From positions 62,001 through 126,000 of the forward strand of contig JAACMV010000023.1 in NCBI GenBank assembly GCA_010909725.1: a stretch of DNA of 64,000 bases. Reading direction: 5' to 3'. A program made the position numbers and the translations under genes. Of this stretch, positions 50,506 through 58,887 are shown piece by piece. How positions within the stretch are numbered: position 1 is the first letter of the stretch; each line of letters begins with the position of its first letter. The notes under the pieces were generated by a model. That model had not been told where the DNA came from. It was given only the letters and a program-made list of their open reading frames with translations, and did not search any database. The DNA comes from Picochlorum sp. 'celeri'. Lineage: Eukaryota; Chlorophyta; Trebouxiophyceae.

Positions 50506-52287
50506 ATGTCGGTCAATGTAGCATCCAGGTCTACTCTTGTATCCCATTGTGGTGACAGGAAAGGACAAGAGAAGAAATGTGTGGCAGTGGGGACGAGGAG
50601 AAAACAACAGCCACGTGGTACTACTCGGGCTGCCCGTGTGGATGAGTCGATCAATGTAGATACTAGAGATCCAACAGATACTTTCCATGTGCCAGAGTTG
50701 AATCAGGAGACATGGGAAAATTTTCTAAAGCCTTACAAGTCTTCATACGAGGAGCGAGCTTTCGTTATCGAGAAGGATATGATTCAGGGAGAAATTCCAA
50801 AAGAGCTGCGAGGGTCATTGTTAAGAAATGGCCCAGGGCTCTTTGAGATTGGGGGAAAGCCCATTCCTCAGCCGTTTGATGGAGATGGCAAGGTGGCCAT
50901 GTTTTGCTTTCCAGGAGGGGAAGACAACAGACCCTTCTTCTCGACGAGATTTGTGAGGACCAAGGCGTTTGTAGAAGAGCAGAAGGCAAATAAGATGATA
51001 TATCGAGGGGCGTTTAGTGTGGGGAATCCAGCAGGAGGTTTGTTTTATAACCCATTTGACCTGAGCGTGAAGCAGATTGCCAATACTGGGGTGGTTCATT
51101 GGGCGGGCAAGATTCTCGCATTATATGAGCGGGACTTGCCGTATCATTTGAAGGACGAAGACCTCAAGACGTTGGGATCAACCACGCTTGATGGAGCGAT
51201 CGATGAACCATATTTTGCAGCACACAACCAGATTGTATCCATGCCAGATGGATCAAAAAGGCTGGTGACTTTTTCTGCATCTGAGAGGGGATTAGACAAT
51301 AGAATCGTTGTGTGGGAATTCGATGAAGATGGAAAACAAGTGGCTCGAATCGAAAAAACGCTCCCAAATGCTGCCTTTGGTTTCTTCCATGATATGGCGG
51401 TGACGGAAAAGCACTACATCTTTGTAGAGAATCCAATACGGCTGGACATGAAGAAATTCTTATTAGAATACATGTTTGGAAAAGCATGTATTGCCGAATG
51501 CCTGCAATTCGTCCCATCCATGGATACAAAGATTCATGTGATACCCAGACCCTGTGCAGCGGGTGAGGAGGAGTACAAGGTATACACCTGCCCCAGACCA
51601 TTCTTTACATTCCATCACGTAAACTCATTCATCACAAGTACCGGTGACATTGTTTTGGACACGTGTGCATTGCATGAGGGAATGGACTTTAGCGCAAATT
51701 TGAAGACAACTGATGTGTCATATTACAATAAGAATGTTGGTAGAGGAGCATATACTCGTTTGCATATCAATACTGCATCAGGGGTTGTGTCAGAGAAGAA
51801 AATGATGTATAGAGCATGTGATTTCCCTTGTGTGGCACCACAAGTAACAGGAAAGAAGCACAAACATGCATACGTGTATGGGTCAGCTGCTGATCAAGAG
51901 GATCTTTGGGGACCACCCCAGGTGATAAGCAAAGTCTCATTCACTTCTGATGACGAATCAGTTTCGCCCAGCGTTCAGCAGACTGTATTCCACCCAGGGA
52001 GAAATAAATGGGCCCAAGAACCAATCTTTGTTCCACGAGATGGTGCAACAGAAGAAGACGATGGATGGGTGCTTGTGCTTGTGTACGACTCGGACGCCGA
52101 TACGACAGAACTGGCCATACTTGATGCAAGATCGATGAAGGCGGAGGCCACCATCAAGCTGCCATTCATGATACCTGCTGGTTTGCATGGATCATGGACA
52201 CCAGAATACCTGGGCAGCAGACCAGAGGGTGACCCTGAGAATTCTCGATTCGAATACGACATCAGAAATGGCGTCGATTATTTCTAG
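50506..52287 (+). CDS. carotenoid cleavage dioxygenase
   Basis: Single exon, 593 residues. The first about 50 residues are basic and hydroxylated (RKGQEKKCVAVGTRRKQQPR), a likely plastid transit peptide. The catalytic propeller shows RGSLLRNGPGLFEIGGK and PFDGDGKVAMF at its start and the four iron-binding His positions in AAHNQIVSM, GFFHDMAV, TFHHVNSF and AGLHGSWTPE. It therefore looks active. It belongs to the RPE65/CCD family, with closest feel to the plant/algal CCD4 or 9-cis-epoxycarotenoid dioxygenase side, but the substrate and cleavage position cannot be fixed by eye. Products could be apocarotenoid signals or pigments. Confidence 0.88.
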   Translation: MSVNVASRSTLVSHCGDRKGQEKKCVAVGTRRKQQPRGTTRAARVDESINVDTRDPTDTFHVPELNQETWENFLKPYKSSYEERAFVIEKDMIQGEIPKELRGSLLRNGPGLFEIGGKPIPQPFDGDGKVAMFCFPGGEDNRPFFSTRFVRTKAFVEEQKANKMIYRGAFSVGNPAGGLFYNPFDLSVKQIANTGVVHWAGKILALYERDLPYHLKDEDLKTLGSTTLDGAIDEPYFAAHNQIVSMPDGSKRLVTFSASERGLDNRIVVWEFDEDGKQVARIEKTLPNAAFGFFHDMAVTEKHYIFVENPIRLDMKKFLLEYMFGKACIAECLQFVPSMDTKIHVIPRPCAAGEEEYKVYTCPRPFFTFHHVNSFITSTGDIVLDTCALHEGMDFSANLKTTDVSYYNKNVGRGAYTRLHINTASGVVSEKKMMYRACDFPCVAPQVTGKKHKHAYVYGSAADQEDLWGPPQVISKVSFTSDDESVSPSVQQTVFHPGRNKWAQEPIFVPRDGATEEDDGWVLVLVYDSDADTTELAILDARSMKAEATIKLPFMIPAGLHGSWTPEYLGSRPEGDPENSRFEYDIRNGVDYF

Positions 52288-52466
52288 TACATCACGATGA
52301 ACTATCATTGTATTGTGACGAATCATTGAATGAATTAGTAATCCATTTTTAATGCATGTGAAACTTATTGGGCAATCCAGAAAAAGAGAGATTTCAAAAC
52401 TGACCTGGAAAAATTTGGTTCAAACCCAAAGGAAAGAAAGCAATTCATCATCAATATTAAATAATA

Positions 52467-52981
52467 ATGAAGATAGTTTGGTTGGTGGCCATTGTCACGA
52501 GACTAATCCTTGTGGCTGCTGTTGAAAAGTGTGAAAATGACATTTTCGACACCGCAACAGAGACAGCGGATGGCTCTTTGATGGCATACGGATCACAACC
52601 TTGGGGGACCTGGTTGATCAAAACCAGGGCAAGAAATGCTATAGTCCTTCCGTACCAATCGAATTCACAAATTCAGGATACTACCCATCTGCTTTTTGCC
52701 TGAATGTGGTGGACAATGAGACGTTGGTTGTCACATTGGAAGACATGACATTGCAAGAGAATCAGGGATGCACCGACCAATCTGAGCTTGCAGAGATGTC
52801 ATATATAAATGCATTGCCACCGCCACCAGGGACTCCTCCTCTCCCAGATTATTGCAAAGCTCCGTTGCTGACAAAAGGAGAGAATAATCCCGTGGAGGCA
52901 GAGGCCCCAGCATCTGATTCCTGGATGATGAGATCATACATCATCTTCAGTATGATGACCATCATGGTGCTTTTTGGATGA
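52467..52981 (+). CDS. small secreted protein with apparent frameshift
   Basis: An ATG at 52467 opens a frame with a signal peptide (MKIVWLVAIVTRLILVAA) and EKCENDIFDTATETADG, but this frame ends at 52703. From about 52600 a second frame (offset by two) continues as DLVDQNQGKKCYSPSVPIEF and YYPSAFCLNVVDNETLVV, carries six Cys in all, a Pro-rich stretch (PPPPGTPPLPDY), and ends at 52981 with a hydrophobic tail (SYIIFSMMTIMVLFG) like a GPI-attachment signal. The two frames meet at a run of five G (52603-52607); one additional G there would join them as ...YGSQPWGDLVDQNQ.... I found no convincing intron. Either a sequencing/assembly deletion or a disabled gene. Family unknown. Confidence 0.55.
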
Positions 52982-53293
52982 TACCAATACACTTTCTACC
53001 GTGCGGAGGGCATTCCGATTTTCATGTACCCCCACTATAGCGCCAGTGTAGCACCACATTAATGTGGGTTGTTCACATTCATCATCACCTGCAGAAACAG
53101 TTGTGGATGGATGGCATGAAAGAATACAATCTCAGGATTCAAGCCCAATATCAGAGAGACGTGAATATATATACTATTTTTCAAATACCAGATCTGTAAA
53201 TTGTGATACAGTAGTATGCATTGATGTTTGAGAACGAGATGCCAGTGTAAAATTGTCAGCCCTCGTTCAAAATTGATCGATGGATGCGGCTTT
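52982..53293. other. intergenic, no gene seen
   Basis: 312 bp between two plus-strand genes. A short minus-strand frame overlaps it but looks like chance. The likely content is a 3' UTR and a promoter. Confidence 0.5.
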
Positions 53294-54148
53294 ATGACGA
53301 AAGATATCAGAGATACTAGTAAGAAGAAAATAAAGATGGGTGAATCTGAGACATCAGAGGCCGTGTCAACGTTTCTGGATCGGATAGAAGTTGCCAAACC
53401 TGGTACCTTGCAGAGTCTCGTCCTGACAAAGGAAATTAAACGAACAGATGAGCACGGTAGGGTTCTCTTTGCACAAAGAATGATTCGTGCTGAGAAATAT
53501 GATGTCGACAAGGCCGTCAAGCGGGCTATTGATCATTCTGTCTGGAGAAAACAAGTGCTTGGTCCAGAGGGCAGCATACCTGATGACCATGTGCGAGAAC
53601 AGTTGGAGGAGGAAAAGGTGTTTTTACAGATAGAAACGAGATCCAATAGACCATTGCTGTTTGTTCAAGTGAAGAAACACAGCCCTAATAAAACGGATCT
53701 GGAGGTTTTGAAGAAATTTGTGGTCTACTCCTTGGAAACAGCCACCTATTTCCTTGATAGCCCCGAGTATGGGAATCCAGATGGAACGATGGATGTATTA
53801 TTCGATATACGAGGAATGACGTGGGCAAATTTTGATGTGGCAGGGTTGAAGAGCAGTTTCACTGTGCTGGCTCAAGCATTTCCAGAACGAATGCATAAAA
53901 TTTACATGCTTGACCCCCCGTATTTATTTGATATGATTTGGAAGATTGTGAAACCGTTTGTGGATCCTGTGAGCAGAGAAAAGGTGGAATTTCTTCATGG
54001 AGACAAGGGTGTGGAGACGCTCAAGGATGCCATTGGAGAAGAGTACCTGCCACAGGAGGTGACTGGGCTGGACACAAGGCCACTTCCCATTGACCAGGCC
54101 ATGCGCAAAGTCACGAGTGAGTCATGCGCTGTCCATTCTTCCGAATGA
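53294..54148 (+). CDS. Sec14-like CRAL-TRIO lipid-binding protein
   Basis: Single exon; 284 residues from the ATG at 53294, or 270 from 53336, which has a better context (AAGATGGG). The frame is open from 53228 without an earlier ATG. The N-terminal part resembles CRAL-TRIO-N (RMIRAEKYDVDKAVKRAIDH, then VWRKQ) and the main domain has RPLLFVQVKKHS, VLFDIRGMTWANFDVAGL and KIYMLDPPYLFDMIWKIVKP, as in Sec14/PITP-like proteins, with PEE/P-type YLPQEVTG near the end. Such proteins exchange phosphatidylinositol, phosphatidylcholine or tocopherol-like lipids. The ligand is not predictable here. Confidence 0.82.
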   Translation: MTKDIRDTSKKKIKMGESETSEAVSTFLDRIEVAKPGTLQSLVLTKEIKRTDEHGRVLFAQRMIRAEKYDVDKAVKRAIDHSVWRKQVLGPEGSIPDDHVREQLEEEKVFLQIETRSNRPLLFVQVKKHSPNKTDLEVLKKFVVYSLETATYFLDSPEYGNPDGTMDVLFDIRGMTWANFDVAGLKSSFTVLAQAFPERMHKIYMLDPPYLFDMIWKIVKPFVDPVSREKVEFLHGDKGVETLKDAIGEEYLPQEVTGLDTRPLPIDQAMRKVTSESCAVHSSE

Positions 54149-54464
54149 GTCATATACCCTTATAGCGATCGATAAGAATGTATCGTCATCATCATGTATA
54201 GAGCATTCTGTGCATGGATTGCAGAGAAGAAGAACAGCGGTATCCCCGAGGGGCTGAATAGATCCAATTCTATGTAAAATATGTAATGTTAAATCTTGTT
54301 GAGATATCCAAATAGTACAAGGTGCTGAGTTTGAAGAGATCAGGGGCAAATCGTTCCAATCCAATTCGATCCAGCAACTGATCATACCAATCTTGCCTTG
54401 AAGCATCGATTGATCTATAATTTTGGTTCCATAGAAGCATATAGTTGACTCAGACAGCGATAGG
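54149..54464. other. intergenic, no gene seen
   Basis: 316 bp between the Sec14-like and guanylate kinase genes, both plus strand. No supported frame or RNA gene. Confidence 0.5.
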
Positions 54465-55140
54465 ATGACGCCGCCGCCTCAACTGCCGAGTGTGTTGGTC
54501 ATTGTCGGTCCCTCTGGCGTTGGGAAGGGTACCCTGGTGGACAAGCTATTGGAGGGAAATGGGGATAAATACGGATTTTCATGTAGTCATACGACTCGAA
54601 AGCCACGCGAGGGCGAGCAGGTTGGTTGAGCGGTGCTTTTGTTGTCCTGGAATATGAGCTTGAAAAGGTGTTGTGTCTGACATCCAGTATGTCTTGCAGG
54701 ATGGCGTTCATTATCACTTCACATCCAAGGAGGACTTTGAGCGTGGTATTGAAGAAGGAAAGTTCATAGAATATGCCCATGTGCATAATAATATATACGG
54801 AACATCGTTTGATGCAGTCAAAGCTGTGCAGCAGTCTGGGAAATGCTGCATACTGGATATCGATGTGCAAGGTGCTCGGCAGGTGCGCGCCTCGGACCTG
54901 TCAGCTATAGTGGTATTTATTGCACCTCCTTCCTTGGAAGAATTGGAGAAGCGTCTGCGTGGAAGAGGTACCGAGTCTGAAGAGCAGATTCAAGTGAGGT
55001 CGACACAGGCCAAGGTGGAGATGGATTCATTACAAGAAAAGGGACTCTATGATGCTGTGATTGTGAATGATTCTGTGGATGATTGCTTTGAGAAATTGAA
55101 AGATATAGCCGAGATTGCATTGAATGGAGGCCACCTGTAA
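54465..55140 (+). CDS. GUK1: guanylate kinase
   Basis: Exons 54465-54620 and 54700-55140 (79-bp phase-0 intron, donor GTTGGT, acceptor TTGCAG) encode 198 residues, the normal length for a cytosolic GMP kinase. P-loop [10 protein letters not shown] at residues 13-22; GMP-binding [11 protein letters not shown] at the end of exon 1; DGVHYHF and [13 protein letters not shown] at the start of exon 2; [12 protein letters not shown] and the lid region [20 protein letters not shown]. The splice yields [13 protein letters not shown], matching the family. It phosphorylates GMP to GDP. No targeting peptide. The stop codon overlaps a TGTAA. Confidence 0.92.
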
Positions 55141-55243
55141 ATCTCTGTTTCCACCCATCATCTCTTTCTTTCTTTTATTTTACCCGTGTGCCTCATTATT
55201 TAATAATAATACATTATTCCTGTGGTAATCATGAGGATTACAA

Positions 55244-56170
55244 CTACACCCACCCAGTACCACGCTTACCCTTCATCTTGACACGGCCTCGACTGCCACC
55301 GTCCCACTCCGGCAGTGTCTTTTCGACAATGTATTTTTCTCCCTTTGTCGATACGACGGCTCCATCTCGAAACCGTATTTGAGCCTTCTTCTTATTCTTT
55401 CCTTCCTCGTCTCCTTTAGGAAATTTCAATGTTGTCGCTTTTCGAGTACTTGTCAGTGGGTCACTGGGCACTGCCTGCAAGTGATACTTGGACACTATTG
55501 TCGCCTTCAACGCGTCATCCAGCAATGGCGATGGAGGACCCTTTCTCGACGCCTCTCTCTTCCTCTCAATATTCATTTCAATATCCAATTCTCCAGTACT
55601 TTGCATCTGTAAGAGCTTTTCTGCAGCCTGATGCACATCATGTGAGCAGGACTGCAACACTCTTTTGATGTACCGTCGTTGAATCTCATCATCATCACCA
55701 GCTTCTTCTTTGAGCGCCTTCAACCCCAACAGAGACCGCAACATGCTCACGTCATCATCAATCTTATTGTCTTCCGTAGGTTCCTCCTCCTCCTCCTCTT
55801 TAGATTCTTCTAGGGAAGGTTCTTCCTCCTTCTCCTCTTGCTCCTTTCTTGTCTCAAGTTCTTCCTCTTCACTACTACTCCCGTCATCCTCATGACCCCC
55901 TGACACATCTTCAGATTCCGTCCGCAGCAGATTGATCAAACCCTCCACAACCTCATCCACACCCCTCTCATTCCCATTCGAATCCGAAATGACATGTTCC
56001 ACCAAACCCCGCAACCCCTCCTCCAATGCCTCAACATCCTCCCTCTGACATTCTTCTAATATATTAGACTCCAACAATGCTGTCACATAGTCAATAACGT
56101 ATTCGTCAACAACCTCGTCCCGATCAGAGGCATGTTTCAGAACAGAAAGAACGCCATGTCGCAGTGACAT
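55244..56170 (-). CDS. CUE-domain protein, CUEDC2-like
   Basis: Single exon, 308 residues from the ATG at 56170 (the frame begins at 56182 with TTG). Residues 1-90 are helical. A Glu-rich tract (EEEELETRKEQEEKEEEP) follows, then a CUE-like ubiquitin-binding helix bundle (MLRSLLGLKALKEEAG, RVLQSCSHDVHQAAEKLLQM). The C-terminus, IRFRDGAVVSTKGEKYIVE, is close to the VVSTKGER motif that marks CUEDC2. CUEDC2 regulates the spindle checkpoint and receptor turnover in animals; the algal role is unknown. Confidence 0.7.
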   Translation of the reverse strand: MSLRHGVLSVLKHASDRDEVVDEYVIDYVTALLESNILEECQREDVEALEEGLRGLVEHVISDSNGNERGVDEVVEGLINLLRTESEDVSGGHEDDGSSSEEEELETRKEQEEKEEEPSLEESKEEEEEEPTEDNKIDDDVSMLRSLLGLKALKEEAGDDDEIQRRYIKRVLQSCSHDVHQAAEKLLQMQSTGELDIEMNIERKREASRKGPPSPLLDDALKATIVSKYHLQAVPSDPLTSTRKATTLKFPKGDEEGKNKKKAQIRFRDGAVVSTKGEKYIVEKTLPEWDGGSRGRVKMKGKRGTGWV

Positions 56171-56331
56171 GAATAGCACCAATACGACTACTCAATGTCT
56201 ATTACAATACTATTATTATCTTTATTTTACTACTACTACTAGATTAGATGAGGGAAGGAACTGACCATGAGGCAACACACCCATCTGGTTGTTACTGCTG
56301 TGTGCCATAATACCTGTAATGTATGCTTTTA

Positions 56332-56662
56332 TTACTGATGCTGCTGCTGCGGTTGGTCCTGGCCAAGATGGTCACCACGGATCTCTGACCTATACACTGC
56401 ATTCAACCTAGCAAATTCCTTTCTATGATGGAGGCATTCCAAGTAATCATCCCTAAAATCTTTGCATTGTTTTGGGTCATCTGCCTCGGACATACAGGCT
56501 GAGAAATCCATCCAAATAGGGTAGCATCTGCGTATCAAATGATATACGAATAATAATATTAGAACGGGATGCGTCTAGAGAAGCAAAAACTGGAGCAGAA
56601 GAGAAAGAATCGGTACCCACATACCTCCCAGGTTTTCCACCAATCCCGAATCCGCTCGACAT
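56332..56662 (-). CDS. NDUFS5: complex I subunit NDUFS5 (15 kDa)
   Basis: Exons 56662-56625 and 56527-56332 (97-bp phase-2 intron GTATGT...ACGCAG) encode 77 residues. MSSGFGIGGKPGR is joined to CYPIWMDFSACM by the splice, matching the start of NDUFS5. The twin Cx9C signature is complete: CYPIWMDFSAC and CKDFRDDYLEC, followed by LHHRKEFAR. Such proteins are imported and oxidised by the Mia40 pathway in the intermembrane space and become part of NADH dehydrogenase. The C-terminus ends in a Gln run encoded by CAG repeats (QPQQQHQ). Confidence 0.9.
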
Positions 56663-56786
56663 GGTAGATATATATGCAGTGGTAGTAAGTAACGTTGATT
56701 TGGTATTGAATAGTAGCAGGTTTTGGATTTGGATGCCTTGATGCATTGTCACGAGAAGGCATGGATTGTGACCTGGATCGGTGGGT

Positions 56787-56808
56787 ACCCACCGGTGCAC
56801 CGGTGGGT
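56787..56808. promoter_or_regulatory. 22-bp perfect palindrome with ACCCACCGGTG arms
   Basis: Two inverted ACCCACCGGTG arms meet at a GTGCAC centre, and an overlapping palindrome GTGGGTACCCAC covers 56781-56792. It lies between the divergent NDUFS5 and RbBP5-like genes and shares its half-site with the palindrome at 21771-21784. Confidence 0.5.
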
Positions 56809-56961
56809 TTGATGGGATGCTCATTTTCAATGCATTGAAGTCCATATGGACTTTTTGTTCTATACAAGGAAATTGATGTGATTTTGAAAATGCCCATTTG
56901 GTGTTCCATCGACGATAGGATCTGCGATGAGTGGAATATATGTATATAATAGATCATCAAT

Positions 56962-58395
56962 ATGGAGCAATATGATGATGGTGTGGAGGCTGTGCCTGAG
57001 CGTATAGAGGCCTGTTTCGAATGTCCTCCATCTTCTTCATCTTCTTCTGCTGCGTATGCTTCGGAGGATAGTGGGGCGCTTGTCGCCAAAATGGTGTCCA
57101 TGGATATACATGAGAGATATCTTGTGACTGGGTGCGAGGATGGTCGGATTATTGTGTGGGATTTGGAGAGGAGAGGCCTGGCGTGTGAACTGCGGGGTGA
57201 GCATACAAGTGCCGTGAGGCACGTGGTGTGGGGCGATGGTGGGCAGTATGTGGTTGCTGCTCATGATGCAGGTGTCGTAGTGTGCTGGGATGTCGGCGAG
57301 CGAACGGTTTTATGTCAGAAGGATGGGTTTGATGGTGTGAGGAATCTGTGCCGATGGGGTGGTGGGGTGATGAGGTGTATTATATCGACTGTCGACGGTG
57401 TACAGTGTGTCTCAGTGATGCATGATATTGAAGAAAAGACATGGGGTATTCGAGTGGTACCTTTTCATGAGGCTGCGGGCTTGCCCGAGGCATGGTATCT
57501 AGAGACACGCAAGCAGCAGCAGCAGCAGAAAGCTGGGAAAGGAAAAGAAAAGCCTACAGAGCAGGGGAGTATTGTAAAATATTTAGAGGTGAAGGAGACG
57601 AGTGGGAAGTCTCCTTCAGGGGCTATATCAAGAAGTAATGCACCACACGTGTATTCAAATGAATCGTTTATTGCCCTGTATTTGAAAAAGACTGGGAAAC
57701 TGGAGGTGTACAGGGCAGGCGATGCATCACGTGTGGGGACGTTCATGCTCAAAGAAGGAACGCATGTGTCGGACGTGTGCTTTATGACTCTTGATAGTAC
57801 ATCTCGGAAGGATGATGAATCGTCACCGTCACCATCATCATATGCTGTGGTTTCCTGCGCACACGAGTACATTGTGGTCTTGGACTTGAATGCAGAGACA
57901 GAAAAGCTCGCGGTGGCATGTCAATTTGATTTTTCTCTTGCAGGAAAATCTGATAAAAAGAAGAGGCGTCACACATGGACATGTTCCTGTGTGTCACCCA
58001 AAGGCAGGTTTATTTTTAGTGGCATGACCATGCATGGTGATACTCAGCAGTATATTGTGAGCTGGAATCGTGTCGCCAGCCGAGCAGAGAATATACTTAA
58101 AGCACCACAGGGAAAGCCTGTGTCTATCCTGTGTCACCCCGACCCTAGGCCTATGCAGCTTTTTGTGCTGTGTGATGATGGCAAGATATATGTATGGTGC
58201 TCCATCATCTCTCAATGTTGGAGCATCTTTCAACCTGAATTTGAGACGCTGGAATGCAATAGAGAGTATCAGGAAGCTGAGAATGAATTCGATGAAGACA
58301 TGGATGTTGAACTTGTGGGTGAGGAGCACAACAGAGGTCATCAGCTGCTGTATGATATTGATGATGATGCAGATGCCACTATTGATGTGACATAA
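56962..58395 (+). CDS. RBBP5: RbBP5/Swd1-like COMPASS subunit
   Basis: Single exon, 477 residues. WD40 propeller with GCEDGRIIVWDLERRG, AAHDAGVVVCWDVGERTVL and SCVSPKGRFIFSGM. The segment after the last blade, WSIFQPEFETLECNREYQE followed by AENEFDEDMDVE, corresponds to the activation-segment/ASH2L-binding motif of RbBP5 (N-V-E-Y-x-E-x-E-x-E-F-D), and identifies the family. It works with ASH2 and WDR5 to stimulate SET1-type H3K4 methyltransferases in the nucleus. A Ser run near residue 23 and a short Gln run near 185 (from CAG repeats) are low-complexity inserts. TGTAA at 58419-58423. Confidence 0.86.
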   Translation: MEQYDDGVEAVPERIEACFECPPSSSSSSAAYASEDSGALVAKMVSMDIHERYLVTGCEDGRIIVWDLERRGLACELRGEHTSAVRHVVWGDGGQYVVAAHDAGVVVCWDVGERTVLCQKDGFDGVRNLCRWGGGVMRCIISTVDGVQCVSVMHDIEEKTWGIRVVPFHEAAGLPEAWYLETRKQQQQQKAGKGKEKPTEQGSIVKYLEVKETSGKSPSGAISRSNAPHVYSNESFIALYLKKTGKLEVYRAGDASRVGTFMLKEGTHVSDVCFMTLDSTSRKDDESSPSPSSYAVVSCAHEYIVVLDLNAETEKLAVACQFDFSLAGKSDKKKRRHTWTCSCVSPKGRFIFSGMTMHGDTQQYIVSWNRVASRAENILKAPQGKPVSILCHPDPRPMQLFVLCDDGKIYVWCSIISQCWSIFQPEFETLECNREYQEAENEFDEDMDVELVGEEHNRGHQLLYDIDDDADATIDVT

Positions 58396-58887
58396 TGATT
58401 GCGTTTGTTAGGTATGAGTGTAAGGCTGTTACAGACCCTCACAAGTGCATTTGAATGTTTGTATCAAAGAGAGATCGTGTGCAAATATGACGCACGCAAC
58501 CACGCCTCATCTGGTCACCATTGACCTGGCAAGGTCACGTATAATCCAGCTTCATAGACTGCGCAATACGCCATAGATCACATAGAATACAATATTGAAC
58601 TCTATTTCACCATAGTATGCGGTGTTTGGGACAAACAGAGGGCCCCAGCCACGGACCAGCCGAGCATGCAGGCTCATTCGGCTGAGTGCCGCATGCACCA
58701 AGGATGCCTCCACTGACCATCTCGAGGCAATGTGAGGTTCCAGGGACAAATCTAGCGCCGATGAGATGCGCTAGCATCAACAACGGCCAGATTCTTCATG
58801 GTGAGCCATATTCAATTCTTATTCAAATTGTTTGGTACTTGAACATCAAGTCAAAACTAAAGTTTGTGTGACTCGTATCGTGTACTC
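58396..58887. other. intergenic, no gene seen
   Basis: 492 bp between two plus-strand genes. Short frames only; no RNA gene recognised. Likely 3' UTR and promoter. Confidence 0.5.

Noticed and set aside
52414..52432. TTTGGTTCAAACCCAAA hairpin resembling a tRNA arm
   Set aside because: Only a four-to-five-bp stem; no cloverleaf can be built around it.
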